A stretch of DNA of 50,338 nucleotides, taken from assembly GCA_003506895.1 (NCBI GenBank), contig DNXO01000167.1, positions 551 to 50,888 of the forward strand, given 5' to 3'. Source of the stretch: Acetobacteraceae bacterium (lineage in GTDB: Bacteria; Pseudomonadota; Alphaproteobacteria; Acetobacterales; Acetobacteraceae). Below are positions 7,477 through 14,929 of this stretch, one piece after another (the stretch's first letter is position 1; each line of letters opens with the position of its first letter). The translations under genes and the position numbers were made by a program. The notes beneath the pieces were generated by a model that was not told where the DNA came from, ran no database searches, and saw only the letters and a program-made list of their open reading frames with translations.

Positions 7477-8306
7477 GGGGCGTTCGTTCGCTGGCCGGAT
7501 ACCGGCGGATCAGCCCGGAGCGGCTGCAACAGCATGCGGTCTAGCCACAACTCCCGCACGTCGCGGAACCGCTCGATCCCGATTGTCATGTGGTCATGCC
7601 CCGCGGCGGGTTGCGCGTGATAGGTGCCGAACAGACGATCCCACCACGGCACGTTGAAGCCGAAATTGCTGTCCGTTTCCCGCCGTACGATCGAATGATG
7701 CACACGATGCATGTCCGGCGTCACGACGACGAAGCGCACCATACGGTCGAGAGCACCCGGCAGGCGCACGTTGCCATGGTTGAACATGGACGTGACATTC
7801 AACACCACCTCGAACACCAGAACGGCAATCGGCGCCGCTCCCAGGATCGCGACGGCGGCGAGCTTGATCACCATCGAAAGCAGAATTTCAACCGGGTGGA
7901 ACCGCAGCCCGGTCGTCACGTCGAATTCCAGATCGGCGTGATGCATGCGATGCAGCCGCCACAGCACCGGCACGGCGTGGAAGGTCACATGCTGGGCGTA
8001 GATCGTCAGGTCGAGCAACAGCACAGCGGCGGGAATGGTTAACCACGCGGGCAGCGCGACGAGGTGGAACAGACCCCAACCATGGGCTTGCGCGACAAGC
8101 GCCATGCCAACCCCGGCAAGCGGGAACACCAGGCGCACCGCGAGCGTGTTCAGCACCACCAGCGCCAGGTTGTTCGGCCAGCGAAGCAGACGGCCAACCG
8201 TTTGCGGGCGGCGCGGTGTCAGCGCCTCCCAAACCGCCATCAGCAGCAGCACCCCCAGGAAGAAGCCCAGGCGGATAAGCGGCTCGCTCGCGGTTGCGGT
8301 TGCCGG
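7473..8306 (-). CDS. Sterol desaturase/fatty acid hydroxylase-family membrane protein
   Basis: Di-iron integral membrane oxygenase. Membrane helices near 12-30, 50-75 and 95-115 (numbered from the TTG at 8306) precede histidine clusters HVTFH, WRLHRMHH, MFNHGN and MHRVHHS, which supply the eight-His iron site of this superfamily. The frame is open to 8432, but the added 42 residues would cross the divergent promoter and its palindrome; the TTG at 8306 has GGAGA a few bases upstream and I prefer it, giving 277 residues. Products could be hydroxylated acyl chains or hopanoid/carotenoid derivatives; the sequence does not decide. It is the first gene of a two-gene unit with the TVP38 protein. Confidence 0.83.
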   Translation of the reverse strand, partial: PATATASEPLIRLGFFLGVLLLMAVWEALTPRRPQTVGRLLRWPNNLALVVLNTLAVRLVFPLAGVGMALVAQAHGWGLFHLVALPAWLTIPAAVLLLDLTIYAQHVTFHAVPVLWRLHRMHHADLEFDVTTGLRFHPVEILLSMVIKLAAVAILGAAPIAVLVFEVVLNVTSMFNHGNVRLPGALDRMVRFVVVTPDMHRVHHSIVRRETDSNFGFNVPWWDRLFGTYHAQPAAGHDHMTIGIERFRDVRELWLDRMLLQPLRADPPVSGQRTNAP

Positions 8307-8351
8307 CAAGTGCGTCTCCCGTCGGCGGGCTTGACCAGAGCCGACCAATAA

Positions 8352-8371
8352 ATTCAATCTATCAATTGAAT
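8352..8371. promoter_or_regulatory. Palindromic operator in the divergent hydroxylase / ArsR-rhodanese promoter
   Basis: ATTCAAT-N6-ATTGAAT is a perfect 7+7 inverted repeat, 22 nt before the regulator's GTG start and 46 nt from the hydroxylase start. It is the only AT-rich patch in the region. ATTC...GAAT half-sites are known for sulfur-responsive ArsR proteins of the SqrR/BigR group; use of this one by the neighbouring ArsR-rhodanese protein is inference. Confidence 0.6.
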
Positions 8372-8392
8372 GATGTTGCGAGGCGATAATCG

Positions 8393-9067
8393 GTGTCAAG
8401 TCCCAACCCAGCCGGCGTCGTCCGCTCAGCACTGGCCGAAATCGCCAAGGCCCTCGGTCACGAGCATCGCATCGAACTGATCGAACAACTCGCCCAAGGA
8501 CCGCGCAGCGTGGAGGCTATCGCCGAACGCGTGGGTCTAAGCGTGGCGAACGCATCCCAGCACCTTCAGCAGTTGCGCCGTTCCGGTCTGGTGACCGCGC
8601 AGCGCAGCGGCAAACGCGTGATCTACTCTCTGGCCGAGGCATCCGCGGCCGATATCGTGACGCTGCTCGGCAGCCTGCGCCACGTCGCCGAACGCGCCGT
8701 TACCTCCATGGAGCGCGTCGTCGCCGAATACTTCCATGCTCGCGATCACTTCGAACCCATGGCCGCCACGGAGCTTGTGATCCGGCTGCGCGAAGGCAGC
8801 GTCATGCTGCTGGATGTGCGTCCCGAGGACGAGTTCGGCCTTGGCCACCTGCCCGGTGCGTTGAACATCCCGCTAAGCCAACTGGAGCAGCGCCTTTCGG
8901 ATCTGCCGCGCGATCAACAGATCGTCGCGTATTGCCGCGGACCCTATTGCGTTTTGTCCTTTGAAGCCGTTGCCGCGCTGCGGGCCAACGGCTTCAACGT
9001 GCGCCGGTTCGCGGACGGCTTTCCTGAGTGGAAGGCGGCCGGTTTGCCGATCGAGGCGGCCGCCTGA
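8393..9067 (+). CDS. ArsR-family regulator fused to a rhodanese domain
   Basis: 224 residues from a GTG at 8393 with GAGG upstream. Residues about 10-95 form a winged helix (ALGHEHRIELIEQL, VEAIAERVGLSVANASQHLQQL as recognition helix, LVTAQRSGKRVIYSL as wing). Residues about 120-220 are a rhodanese domain (LLDVRPEDEFGLGHLPGALNIPL) with the active loop YCRGPYC, whose first Cys would carry a persulfide. The ArsR part has no cysteine, so unlike SqrR/BigR it cannot sense through a dithiol in the DNA-binding domain; the rhodanese cysteines are the likely sensor. Targets are probably itself and the divergent hydroxylase-TVP38 genes via the palindrome at 8352-8371. It ends 2 bp from the stop of trpE, tail to tail. 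Confidence 0.9.
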   Translation: MSSPNPAGVVRSALAEIAKALGHEHRIELIEQLAQGPRSVEAIAERVGLSVANASQHLQQLRRSGLVTAQRSGKRVIYSLAEASAADIVTLLGSLRHVAERAVTSMERVVAEYFHARDHFEPMAATELVIRLREGSVMLLDVRPEDEFGLGHLPGALNIPLSQLEQRLSDLPRDQQIVAYCRGPYCVLSFEAVAALRANGFNVRRFADGFPEWKAAGLPIEAAA

Positions 9068-9069
9068 CA

Positions 9070-10602
9070 CTATCCCGCCGACGCGTTCCCGCCGGCCTTC
9101 CCTGCCGCGAAGCGTACGGCTTCCTCCGCCGCCCGCACCAGCGCCCTGGCCTTTTGCCGCGTCTCCTCGAATTCCGCCTCGGCGACGGAATCCGCGACCA
9201 CGCCAGCCCCGGCCTGGACGTACATGACCCCGTCCTTCACCAGCGCCGTGCGCAGACCGATGCACGTATCCATCGCCCCGTTCGCGGCGAAATAGCCGAT
9301 GCAGCCGGCGTAGATACCGCGCCGGTCCGGCTCGATCTCCTCGATGATCTCCATCGCCCGGACCTTCGGCGCGCCCGACAGCGTGCCCGCCGGAAACCCG
9401 CCGACCAGGGCGTCCAGCGCATCCAGCCCGTCGCGCAACCGGCCCTCCACGTTGGAGGAAATGTGCATTACATGGCTGAACCGTTCGACGATGAAGCTTT
9501 CGGTCACTTTCACCGACCCGACCGCCGACACGCGCCCCACGTCGTTGCGCCCCAGGTCCAGCAGCATCAGGTGTTCGGCGCGCTCTTTCGGATCGGCCAG
9601 CAGTTCGGCCTCCAGCGCCTGATCTTCCTCATGCGTGGCGCCGCGCCGCCGCGTCCCGGCCAGGGGCCGCACCGTCACCACGCCATCGCGCAGCCGCACC
9701 AGAACCTCCGGTGACGACCCCACGATCGAGAACCCGCCGAAGTCGAGATAGAACAGGAACGGCGCCGGATTGATCCGCCGCAGCGCGCGGTACAGGCTGA
9801 ACGGCGGCAATGCGAACGGCACGGAAAACCGCTGCGACAGCACGATCTGGAACGCATCGCCCGCGGCAATGTATTCCTTGCACTTCGCGACCCCGGCGAT
9901 GAAGTCCTCCTTGGAGAAGTTCGAACCTGGAGCGGGGGGATCGGGCAACATCACCGGCGGCGGCTGATGCGGCAATGGCCGCTCCAGCGCGGTTTCCGCC
10001 GCATCCAGACGAGAATGGGCCCGCTGCCACGCCGTCTCCGCCGACACATCGCCGGACGGATAGGCCGGGGTCACCAAGGTCAGCTCATCATTCACATTGT
10101 CGAAGATCGCGAACAGGGTGGGGCGGACCATGATGCCCTCGGGCAACCCGATCGTGTCACGGTTCTTCGTCGGCAGCTTCTCCATCTGCCGCACCATGTC
10201 ATAGCCCAGATACCCGACCAGCCCGCCCGCCATCGGCGGCAGGTGCGCCGGAACCTCTAGCTGAGTTTCCGCGATCAGCGCCCGCAGACTTTCCAGCGCC
10301 GGCCGGGTTTCAGGCACGAACGCATGCGGTGCCGACAGCGCGTGCCGGTTGACGGACGCCCGCCCATCCTGGCAGCGCCAGATCAGATCCGGCTGCATGC
10401 CGATCACCGAATACCGCCCGCGCGCCGCGCCGCCCTCGACGCTTTCCAGCAGGAAGGAGTTGGGCTGGCCGTGCGCCAGCTTCAGGAACGCCGCGACCGG
10501 AGTCTCCAGATCGGCAACGGTCTTGCGCCACACCAGGCTGCCGTGTCCGGTTTCATAGGCCAGGCGGAAGGCGGCAAATCCCGGGGTAACGGACACGTTC
10601 AT
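9070..10602 (-). CDS. trpE: Anthranilate synthase component I
   Basis: Converts chorismate to anthranilate with ammonia from TrpG, first step of tryptophan synthesis. 510 residues, normal length. The LLES motif at 51-54 is the tryptophan feedback-inhibition site. The chorismate-binding half contains PFLFYLDFGGFSIVGSSPEVLVR, PLAGTRRRG, AEHLMLLDLGRNDVGRV, FPAGTLSGAPKVRAMEIIEE and YAGCIGYFAANGAMD, which are typical of active TrpE. It lies 14 bp after ppiD on the same strand, so the two are probably co-transcribed. No trpG or trpD follows: the next gene downstream is convergent. No leader peptide attenuator is evident before it. Confidence 0.96.
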   Translation of the reverse strand: MNVSVTPGFAAFRLAYETGHGSLVWRKTVADLETPVAAFLKLAHGQPNSFLLESVEGGAARGRYSVIGMQPDLIWRCQDGRASVNRHALSAPHAFVPETRPALESLRALIAETQLEVPAHLPPMAGGLVGYLGYDMVRQMEKLPTKNRDTIGLPEGIMVRPTLFAIFDNVNDELTLVTPAYPSGDVSAETAWQRAHSRLDAAETALERPLPHQPPPVMLPDPPAPGSNFSKEDFIAGVAKCKEYIAAGDAFQIVLSQRFSVPFALPPFSLYRALRRINPAPFLFYLDFGGFSIVGSSPEVLVRLRDGVVTVRPLAGTRRRGATHEEDQALEAELLADPKERAEHLMLLDLGRNDVGRVSAVGSVKVTESFIVERFSHVMHISSNVEGRLRDGLDALDALVGGFPAGTLSGAPKVRAMEIIEEIEPDRRGIYAGCIGYFAANGAMDTCIGLRTALVKDGVMYVQAGAGVVADSVAEAEFEETRQKARALVRAAEEAVRFAAGKAGGNASAG

Positions 10603-10616
10603 TTCTCTAAACTCTT

Positions 10617-12530
10617 CTATCGCGGTTGGACGACGCTATCGAAATTCGCCTGATTGATCCGCGGGTTTGCCCGCTGACGCAGCGCGTCGAGGAACACGGT
10701 TGCCATATCGTTGCTCAGTGACTTCTTGATCGCCGCCTTCGCCTGGTCATAACCGACTTTGTCGGCGCTGACATCCGGCCGTACGATCTCCACCAACTGC
10801 CCGACGACGAAGCCTTCCGGCGTTTCCACCATCGTGGCCTCGCCCTTCTTCATGCCGAACAGCACGCGCTGCAGCGTCGCCGGAACCGCTGCGTCGCCCT
10901 GGTTGCGTGTGACCAGCGGGCTGAGCCTGGGCGTCACCCCGGCGATCGTCGCGGCATCGGAAAACGACTTGCCGTCCTTCACGGCCGTCATCATCGCCGT
11001 GGCCGCCGCGTCCTGATGCCGGCGACGCTGATCCTGCTTCCAGTCCTGAATCACCTGATCCTTCACCGCGTCATAAGGCTTTTCGCCCGGCGGAATCACG
11101 CTCTCGACGGTCAGGGCGTAATAGGCCGATCCGCCGGTGGACGGTGTCGGCACTTCCTGTAGTTGCGCCGGATCGCCCTGCCGAACCTGGAACGCCGCGG
11201 CGATGATCGCCTTTTTCAGTTCGGGCGATCCGGGAATGGGTGCGGGACCGCCGGACTGAGTATCGCCCTGCGCGTCAAGCGTCCCCGCCAACCCGGCAAC
11301 GCCCAGGTCGGAGGGCAGATCGTCCAGGCCGGCGCCGTTGCCAAGCAACTGGTCCAGCTTGTTCGCCCGCTCATACATCAGGTCCGCCGCCTTGCTGGTT
11401 ACCGCCCGTTCCTTCAGCTTGTCCTTCGCCTGTTCGAAGGTGGTCGTCTCGCCCGGTGCGATCTTCGTCACCTTCACCACGAACCAGCCGAGCACGCCTT
11501 TCACGGGCTGGGAGATCGTGTCGGCCGGCGCGGAGAACACCGCGTTGGCCAGATCCGGGTCGGGGAACTGAACCTGCATGGCATCGTCCTGGGTGATGCC
11601 GGAGGCGCCCTCGGCGGTTGCCGCCGCCTGCATCGCCGCCCAGTCGGCACCGCCCTGCCACTTGGCCATCAACGCCTTGGCCTTCGCCTCGTCAGGCGCG
11701 GAAATCACCTGGGCCGACCGCTTCTCCGGGGTCACGAACTCCGCCTTGTGCTCGTCGTAGGCGGTATGGAGTTCCTCGTCGGTCACGTTGATTTCCGAGG
11801 CAAGCGACTGCGGCGACAGCTCGATGGCCTTGATCCGGCGGTATTCCGGCGTGGTGTAGCTGTCGGGATGGTTGTCGTACCAGCGCTTCAGCGCCGCCTC
11901 ATCCGGTGCGGCCGGTTCGGGCGCCGCGTCCAGCGGGAACAGTGCCATATCGGCCGACCGCTTCTCGAACTCGAACTCGTACAGCGGCTTCACCTCGGCA
12001 TCGGGTGCCGCGACCGAAGCGTCCAATGTCGAGAGAAGCTGCTTCTGTGAGACATCGCCGCGGAGCTCCGCCAGGAACCGGGCCTCGGTATAGCCGTTGT
12101 TCCGCAGGACGGAGGCGAACACGTCCTTGTTGAACTTGCCGTCGGTCCCTTGGAACGCCGGCATCGCGCGGGCTGCCGCCGCGACCGCATCGTCCGGGGT
12201 GACGACCCGCAGCGCTTTCAGTTCCTGCCCCAGGGCCATTTGCCCAACCATCCGTTCCAGCGTCTGCTGCCCGACCTGGAGCCGCAATCCCGGCGGCGGT
12301 TCCTGATTGGCCGGCAAATCGCGGGTCCGCTGCGCCATCGCGCGTTGGAACTCGGCCTGGAACGTAGCGGTTTCAATCGGCTCCCCGCCGACCTTGGCCA
12401 CCCATGTCGGCGGTCCCATCAGGCGGAACAGGTCGCTGCTGATGCCCCATCCGACGAACGACACCGCCATCAGGATGAAAAAGATCCGGGCGATCCACGA
12501 ATCGGTGTACTTGCGGAATTGAGAGATCAT
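10617..12530 (-). CDS. ppiD: Membrane-anchored periplasmic chaperone/peptidyl-prolyl isomerase PpiD
   Basis: 637 residues. A single N-terminal membrane anchor (about 14-34) places the rest in the periplasm near the Sec exit, where PpiD/SurA_N-type proteins help fold outer-membrane and secreted proteins. Residues about 35-200 match the SurA N-terminal-like helical domain, about 260-365 the parvulin (PPIC) fold (RSAQVISAPDEAKAKALMA, GWFVVKVTKI), and the C-terminal third a second chaperone lobe. The Pro-isomerase part looks degenerate, as is common in PpiD. ATG at 12530 has a weak ribosome site. It is followed closely by trpE, a pairing recurring in alphaproteobacteria. Confidence 0.9.
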   Translation of the reverse strand: MISQFRKYTDSWIARIFFILMAVSFVGWGISSDLFRLMGPPTWVAKVGGEPIETATFQAEFQRAMAQRTRDLPANQEPPPGLRLQVGQQTLERMVGQMALGQELKALRVVTPDDAVAAAARAMPAFQGTDGKFNKDVFASVLRNNGYTEARFLAELRGDVSQKQLLSTLDASVAAPDAEVKPLYEFEFEKRSADMALFPLDAAPEPAAPDEAALKRWYDNHPDSYTTPEYRRIKAIELSPQSLASEINVTDEELHTAYDEHKAEFVTPEKRSAQVISAPDEAKAKALMAKWQGGADWAAMQAAATAEGASGITQDDAMQVQFPDPDLANAVFSAPADTISQPVKGVLGWFVVKVTKIAPGETTTFEQAKDKLKERAVTSKAADLMYERANKLDQLLGNGAGLDDLPSDLGVAGLAGTLDAQGDTQSGGPAPIPGSPELKKAIIAAAFQVRQGDPAQLQEVPTPSTGGSAYYALTVESVIPPGEKPYDAVKDQVIQDWKQDQRRRHQDAAATAMMTAVKDGKSFSDAATIAGVTPRLSPLVTRNQGDAAVPATLQRVLFGMKKGEATMVETPEGFVVGQLVEIVRPDVSADKVGYDQAKAAIKKSLSNDMATVFLDALRQRANPRINQANFDSVVQPR

Positions 12531-12642
12531 GAAACGCTACACGCCCGGAAATGGGAAACCGGGCCGATATACGGCCACCGCCCCGCGATGGCCAGCCATC
12601 GTGTGAGGGGGGAGGTTCTTGCTATGCGACCGCCACCGCCCC

Positions 12643-13389
12643 TCAGTGGATGATATACCCCCCATCCACCACCAGATCGTGGCCATGGATGTAGCTGCCC
12701 TGTGTCGTCGCCAGGAACACGACCGCTTCGGCGACTTCCTCCGGCCGCCCCATCCGCCCGACGGGCACCCGCCCGGCCATCATCTCTAGCTTGCCCGCCT
12801 GTTTGCCCCAGGTATCCAGGTTGTATTGCGTCGCGATCGGCCCCGGACTGACGGTATTCACCTGGATACCCTCCCGAGCCAGCTCGAACGCCATGTTCCT
12901 GGCGAGATGAATCAGCGCCGCCTTGGTGATGCCGTACAGCGCGTTTTCCTCCGAGGCGACCGTTCCGTGCTGGCTGGCGATATGGATGATCCGCCCGCCG
13001 CCCTGGGCCCGCATCGCCAGCAGCACCGCCTGGCTGGCGAAAAACGCCGCCGCCAGATTCACCTCGATAACCGAGGCGAAATCCTCCCGGGTGAAGTCGC
13101 CGAACGGCTTGCGGCAGCGTATGCCGGCATTGTTGACCAGCACGTCGATCCGCCCGAATGCGGCCAACGCCGCCTCGATCATCGCCTCGGCCTGTCCGGG
13201 GACACCCAGATCGACGATGCGGAACCGCGCTTCGGGCGCGCCGGCCTCCAGGCAGGCGGCGGCTACGTCTTCCAGTTCCGCCTCGGTATGGTCGGCGGCC
13301 AGAAACAGCCGGAACCCCTTCGCCGCCAGCCCCAACGCCGTTTCCCGCCCGATACCGCGAGACGAACCGGTTACCAGCGCGACTTTCAT
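12643..13389 (-). CDS. Short-chain dehydrogenase/reductase (SDR)
   Basis: 248 residues, classical SDR. TGSSRGIG (8-14) binds NAD(P); NNAG (86-89) stabilises the core; the catalytic set is N111, S139, Y152 and K156 (YGITK); the C-terminal IHGHDLVVDGGY is the usual SDR end. It resembles 3-oxoacyl-ACP reductase/gluconate-5-dehydrogenase-like proteins by annotation habit, but the substrate cannot be fixed. The ATG overlaps the TGA of the upstream TauD-type gene (ATGA), so both enzymes are probably made together and may act in one pathway: a hydroxylated product from the dioxygenase oxidised to a ketone would be chemically sensible (inference). Confidence 0.9.
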   Translation of the reverse strand: MKVALVTGSSRGIGRETALGLAAKGFRLFLAADHTEAELEDVAAACLEAGAPEARFRIVDLGVPGQAEAMIEAALAAFGRIDVLVNNAGIRCRKPFGDFTREDFASVIEVNLAAAFFASQAVLLAMRAQGGGRIIHIASQHGTVASEENALYGITKAALIHLARNMAFELAREGIQVNTVSPGPIATQYNLDTWGKQAGKLEMMAGRVPVGRMGRPEEVAEAVVFLATTQGSYIHGHDLVVDGGYIIH

Positions 13390-14459
13390 GTCAGTGCCAT
13401 CCCCAGATCGGCCGCTTGCCGAACCTCGTAAGCGCGTCTGATGTCATCGTAGCCCTGTCCCATGATCCCTCCGCGCACTGACCCCGCCGCTACCGAACGA
13501 TACGCCGGCCGCCAGCTTTCCGGCAGTGCTACTCCATCCGGAGGCGCCAGCCACAGCCGGAACAGGCACCGCTTCAGGATGGGATCGTCGTGGTCCTCGA
13601 ACTCGGTGCGCGAGTGCAGCGTGACGTGGTTGTTCAGGATCTGCATGTCGCCCGGTTTCAGATACATCCAATACATCACGCCCGGCCGCCGAAGGATATC
13701 ATCCAGCAGGTCCAGCGCGTCGAACTGGGCGGGCGTGATTTGTGGCACGCCCTCGATGGCTTGGGCCGACCGCAGCCGGTTACGGTTCCATTTGCTGAAC
13801 AGCAGTCCGTCGCGCTGGTCGTAGATCGGGTTCGGATAGAAGGGTGTTTCGTCCGGCGCTTGTTCCTGTTGGCGGCTGAAGAAGTGCGGCTGGTGCAGCA
13901 ACTCCGCCAGATCTGGCCGTTCGGCCTGGAGAATTTCATGTGCGGTGACGGAGCTGGAAACCATGCTCATGCCGCCGGACTTCGCGACGTTGTAACAGGT
14001 CAGCAGCACGATATCGGCGCTGTCGGTGTGGAAATCCAGATCGGCGTTGGAGGAGTAGCCGCGCCCCTTGCCGGTTCGGTAAACCACCCCGGCGTCGCGC
14101 ACCGCCGACAGGAACTGGCTGGCTTTGCCCTGCGGCCGAGCGACGCCGGTGTGAAGGCCGATGGCCCAGGTGAGCAGTTCGAACTCGGCCTGCGTCAGCC
14201 CGTCGCGCGGCATCCCGCGCAGGATGGCGAACCCGGTGCCGTCGCGGACTTCCTTCAACGCCCCGGCGATCACCGGCCAGGCGGAGCCGAGGTCGAAATC
14301 GTCGCGCCGGTAGTCATACAGCGTCTTCGCCGGATCGGCGGCCTTGCGCACGGCCAGGGTCAGGTCGCGCCTTGCGCGGTCATCCAGTTCGCAGATCCAG
14401 TGCTGGTCCGCCTTCAGATCATCGACGGTCCATGCCGCCCGCCTGTTCGCATGCCGCAT
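13386..14459 (-). CDS. TauD/TfdA-family dioxygenase (second copy in the window)
   Basis: 357 residues from ATG 14459; the frame is open for 58 more codons upstream but those are low-complexity and lack a ribosome site. Fe ligands are H144-T-D146 (DLDFHTDS) and the His of NNHVTLHSRTEF, with a downstream Arg (LFRLWLAPP) for 2-oxoglutarate. It is a different subfamily from the dioxygenase at 4036: longer, with an N-terminal WTVDDLKADQHWICELDD segment and a butyrobetaine-hydroxylase-like HSRTEFEDHDDP block. It is translationally coupled to the SDR. Substrate unknown. Confidence 0.87.
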   Translation of the reverse strand: MRHANRRAAWTVDDLKADQHWICELDDRARRDLTLAVRKAADPAKTLYDYRRDDFDLGSAWPVIAGALKEVRDGTGFAILRGMPRDGLTQAEFELLTWAIGLHTGVARPQGKASQFLSAVRDAGVVYRTGKGRGYSSNADLDFHTDSADIVLLTCYNVAKSGGMSMVSSSVTAHEILQAERPDLAELLHQPHFFSRQQEQAPDETPFYPNPIYDQRDGLLFSKWNRNRLRSAQAIEGVPQITPAQFDALDLLDDILRRPGVMYWMYLKPGDMQILNNHVTLHSRTEFEDHDDPILKRCLFRLWLAPPDGVALPESWRPAYRSVAAGSVRGGIMGQGYDDIRRAYEVRQAADLGMALT

Positions 14460-14766
14460 CGTCGGCCCCCGTGTCGTCTCCACGGCATCATGCGCGGTCT
14501 GGATCGGGGGGCAAGGTGTTCGGCGCGCGGGCAGTGCCCCTTGATGGATGAGATTGCTACGGTTCCTTTGGCGTGACAGACCTCTTCGCGACCTGGAAGC
14601 AGAAGGGCGCGGTAGAGGCGGTTGTTGACCCACCCGCGCAGCGCTTCATCCGCAATCGGACCTTGTGCTTGATTGCCGCCGGCGGTTCGTTGCATGTGTG
14701 TGGCCTGGTGTGGCTAACCGGAAAACCCGGGGAGCCTAGGCCGGAGGATATCATCCCGATAAGTGA

Positions 14767-14792
14767 TCAATCGAGAGTCCCAAAAGCGACCG
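14767..14792 (+). repeat. 26-bp direct repeat, copy 1
   Basis: Begins TCAATCGAGAGTCCCAAAAG and continues CGACCG. The second copy at 17154-17179 is in the same orientation and differs at one base (G to A at the eleventh position). The pair brackets 2.36 kb holding the low-G+C membrane protein gene and the IS remnant. It is too long for a transposon target duplication. Confidence 0.85.
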
Positions 14793-14871
14793 ATTCCGGG
14801 AAAAGCCGTGAGCATGACGATACGACCGGTTTAGGCGATACGTAGCGCCAGCGGTTGCAATCCGCCGGCAG

Positions 14872-14900
14872 TTGACACCACGAAAACCCTGCGTAGTCAT
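14872..14900 (+). promoter_or_regulatory. Possible promoter of the membrane protein gene
   Basis: A perfect TTGACA (14872-14877) is followed 16-17 nt later by a poor -10 (TAGTCA or AGTCAT). Position, about 30 nt before the start codon, is suitable, but the -10 is weak. Confidence 0.35.
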
Positions 14901-14929
14901 GGTTTGGAAGCAACGATCTGGAGTTCGAT

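Larger units (their letters stand above)
14460..14929. other. 470-bp intergenic region upstream of the accessory patch
   Basis: No convincing gene. A minus-strand frame near 14560-14660 reads ALRGWVNNRLYRALLLPGR, which looks protein-like, but it lacks a start, is short and I cannot assign it; it may be a gene relic. The region holds the first copy of the 26-bp direct repeat (14767-14792) and a possible promoter (14872-14900) for the membrane protein. G+C drops toward its right end. Confidence 0.5.

Noticed and set aside
10603..10616. trp attenuator or leader peptide before trpE
   Set aside because: Only 14 bp separate ppiD and trpE, with no Trp-codon run or alternative hairpins.
14573..14845. 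90-codon plus-strand open frame upstream of the membrane protein
   Set aside because: No family likeness and it contains the first 26-bp repeat; the antisense frame ALRGWVNNRLYRALLLPGR looks somewhat more protein-like but is also too short to call.
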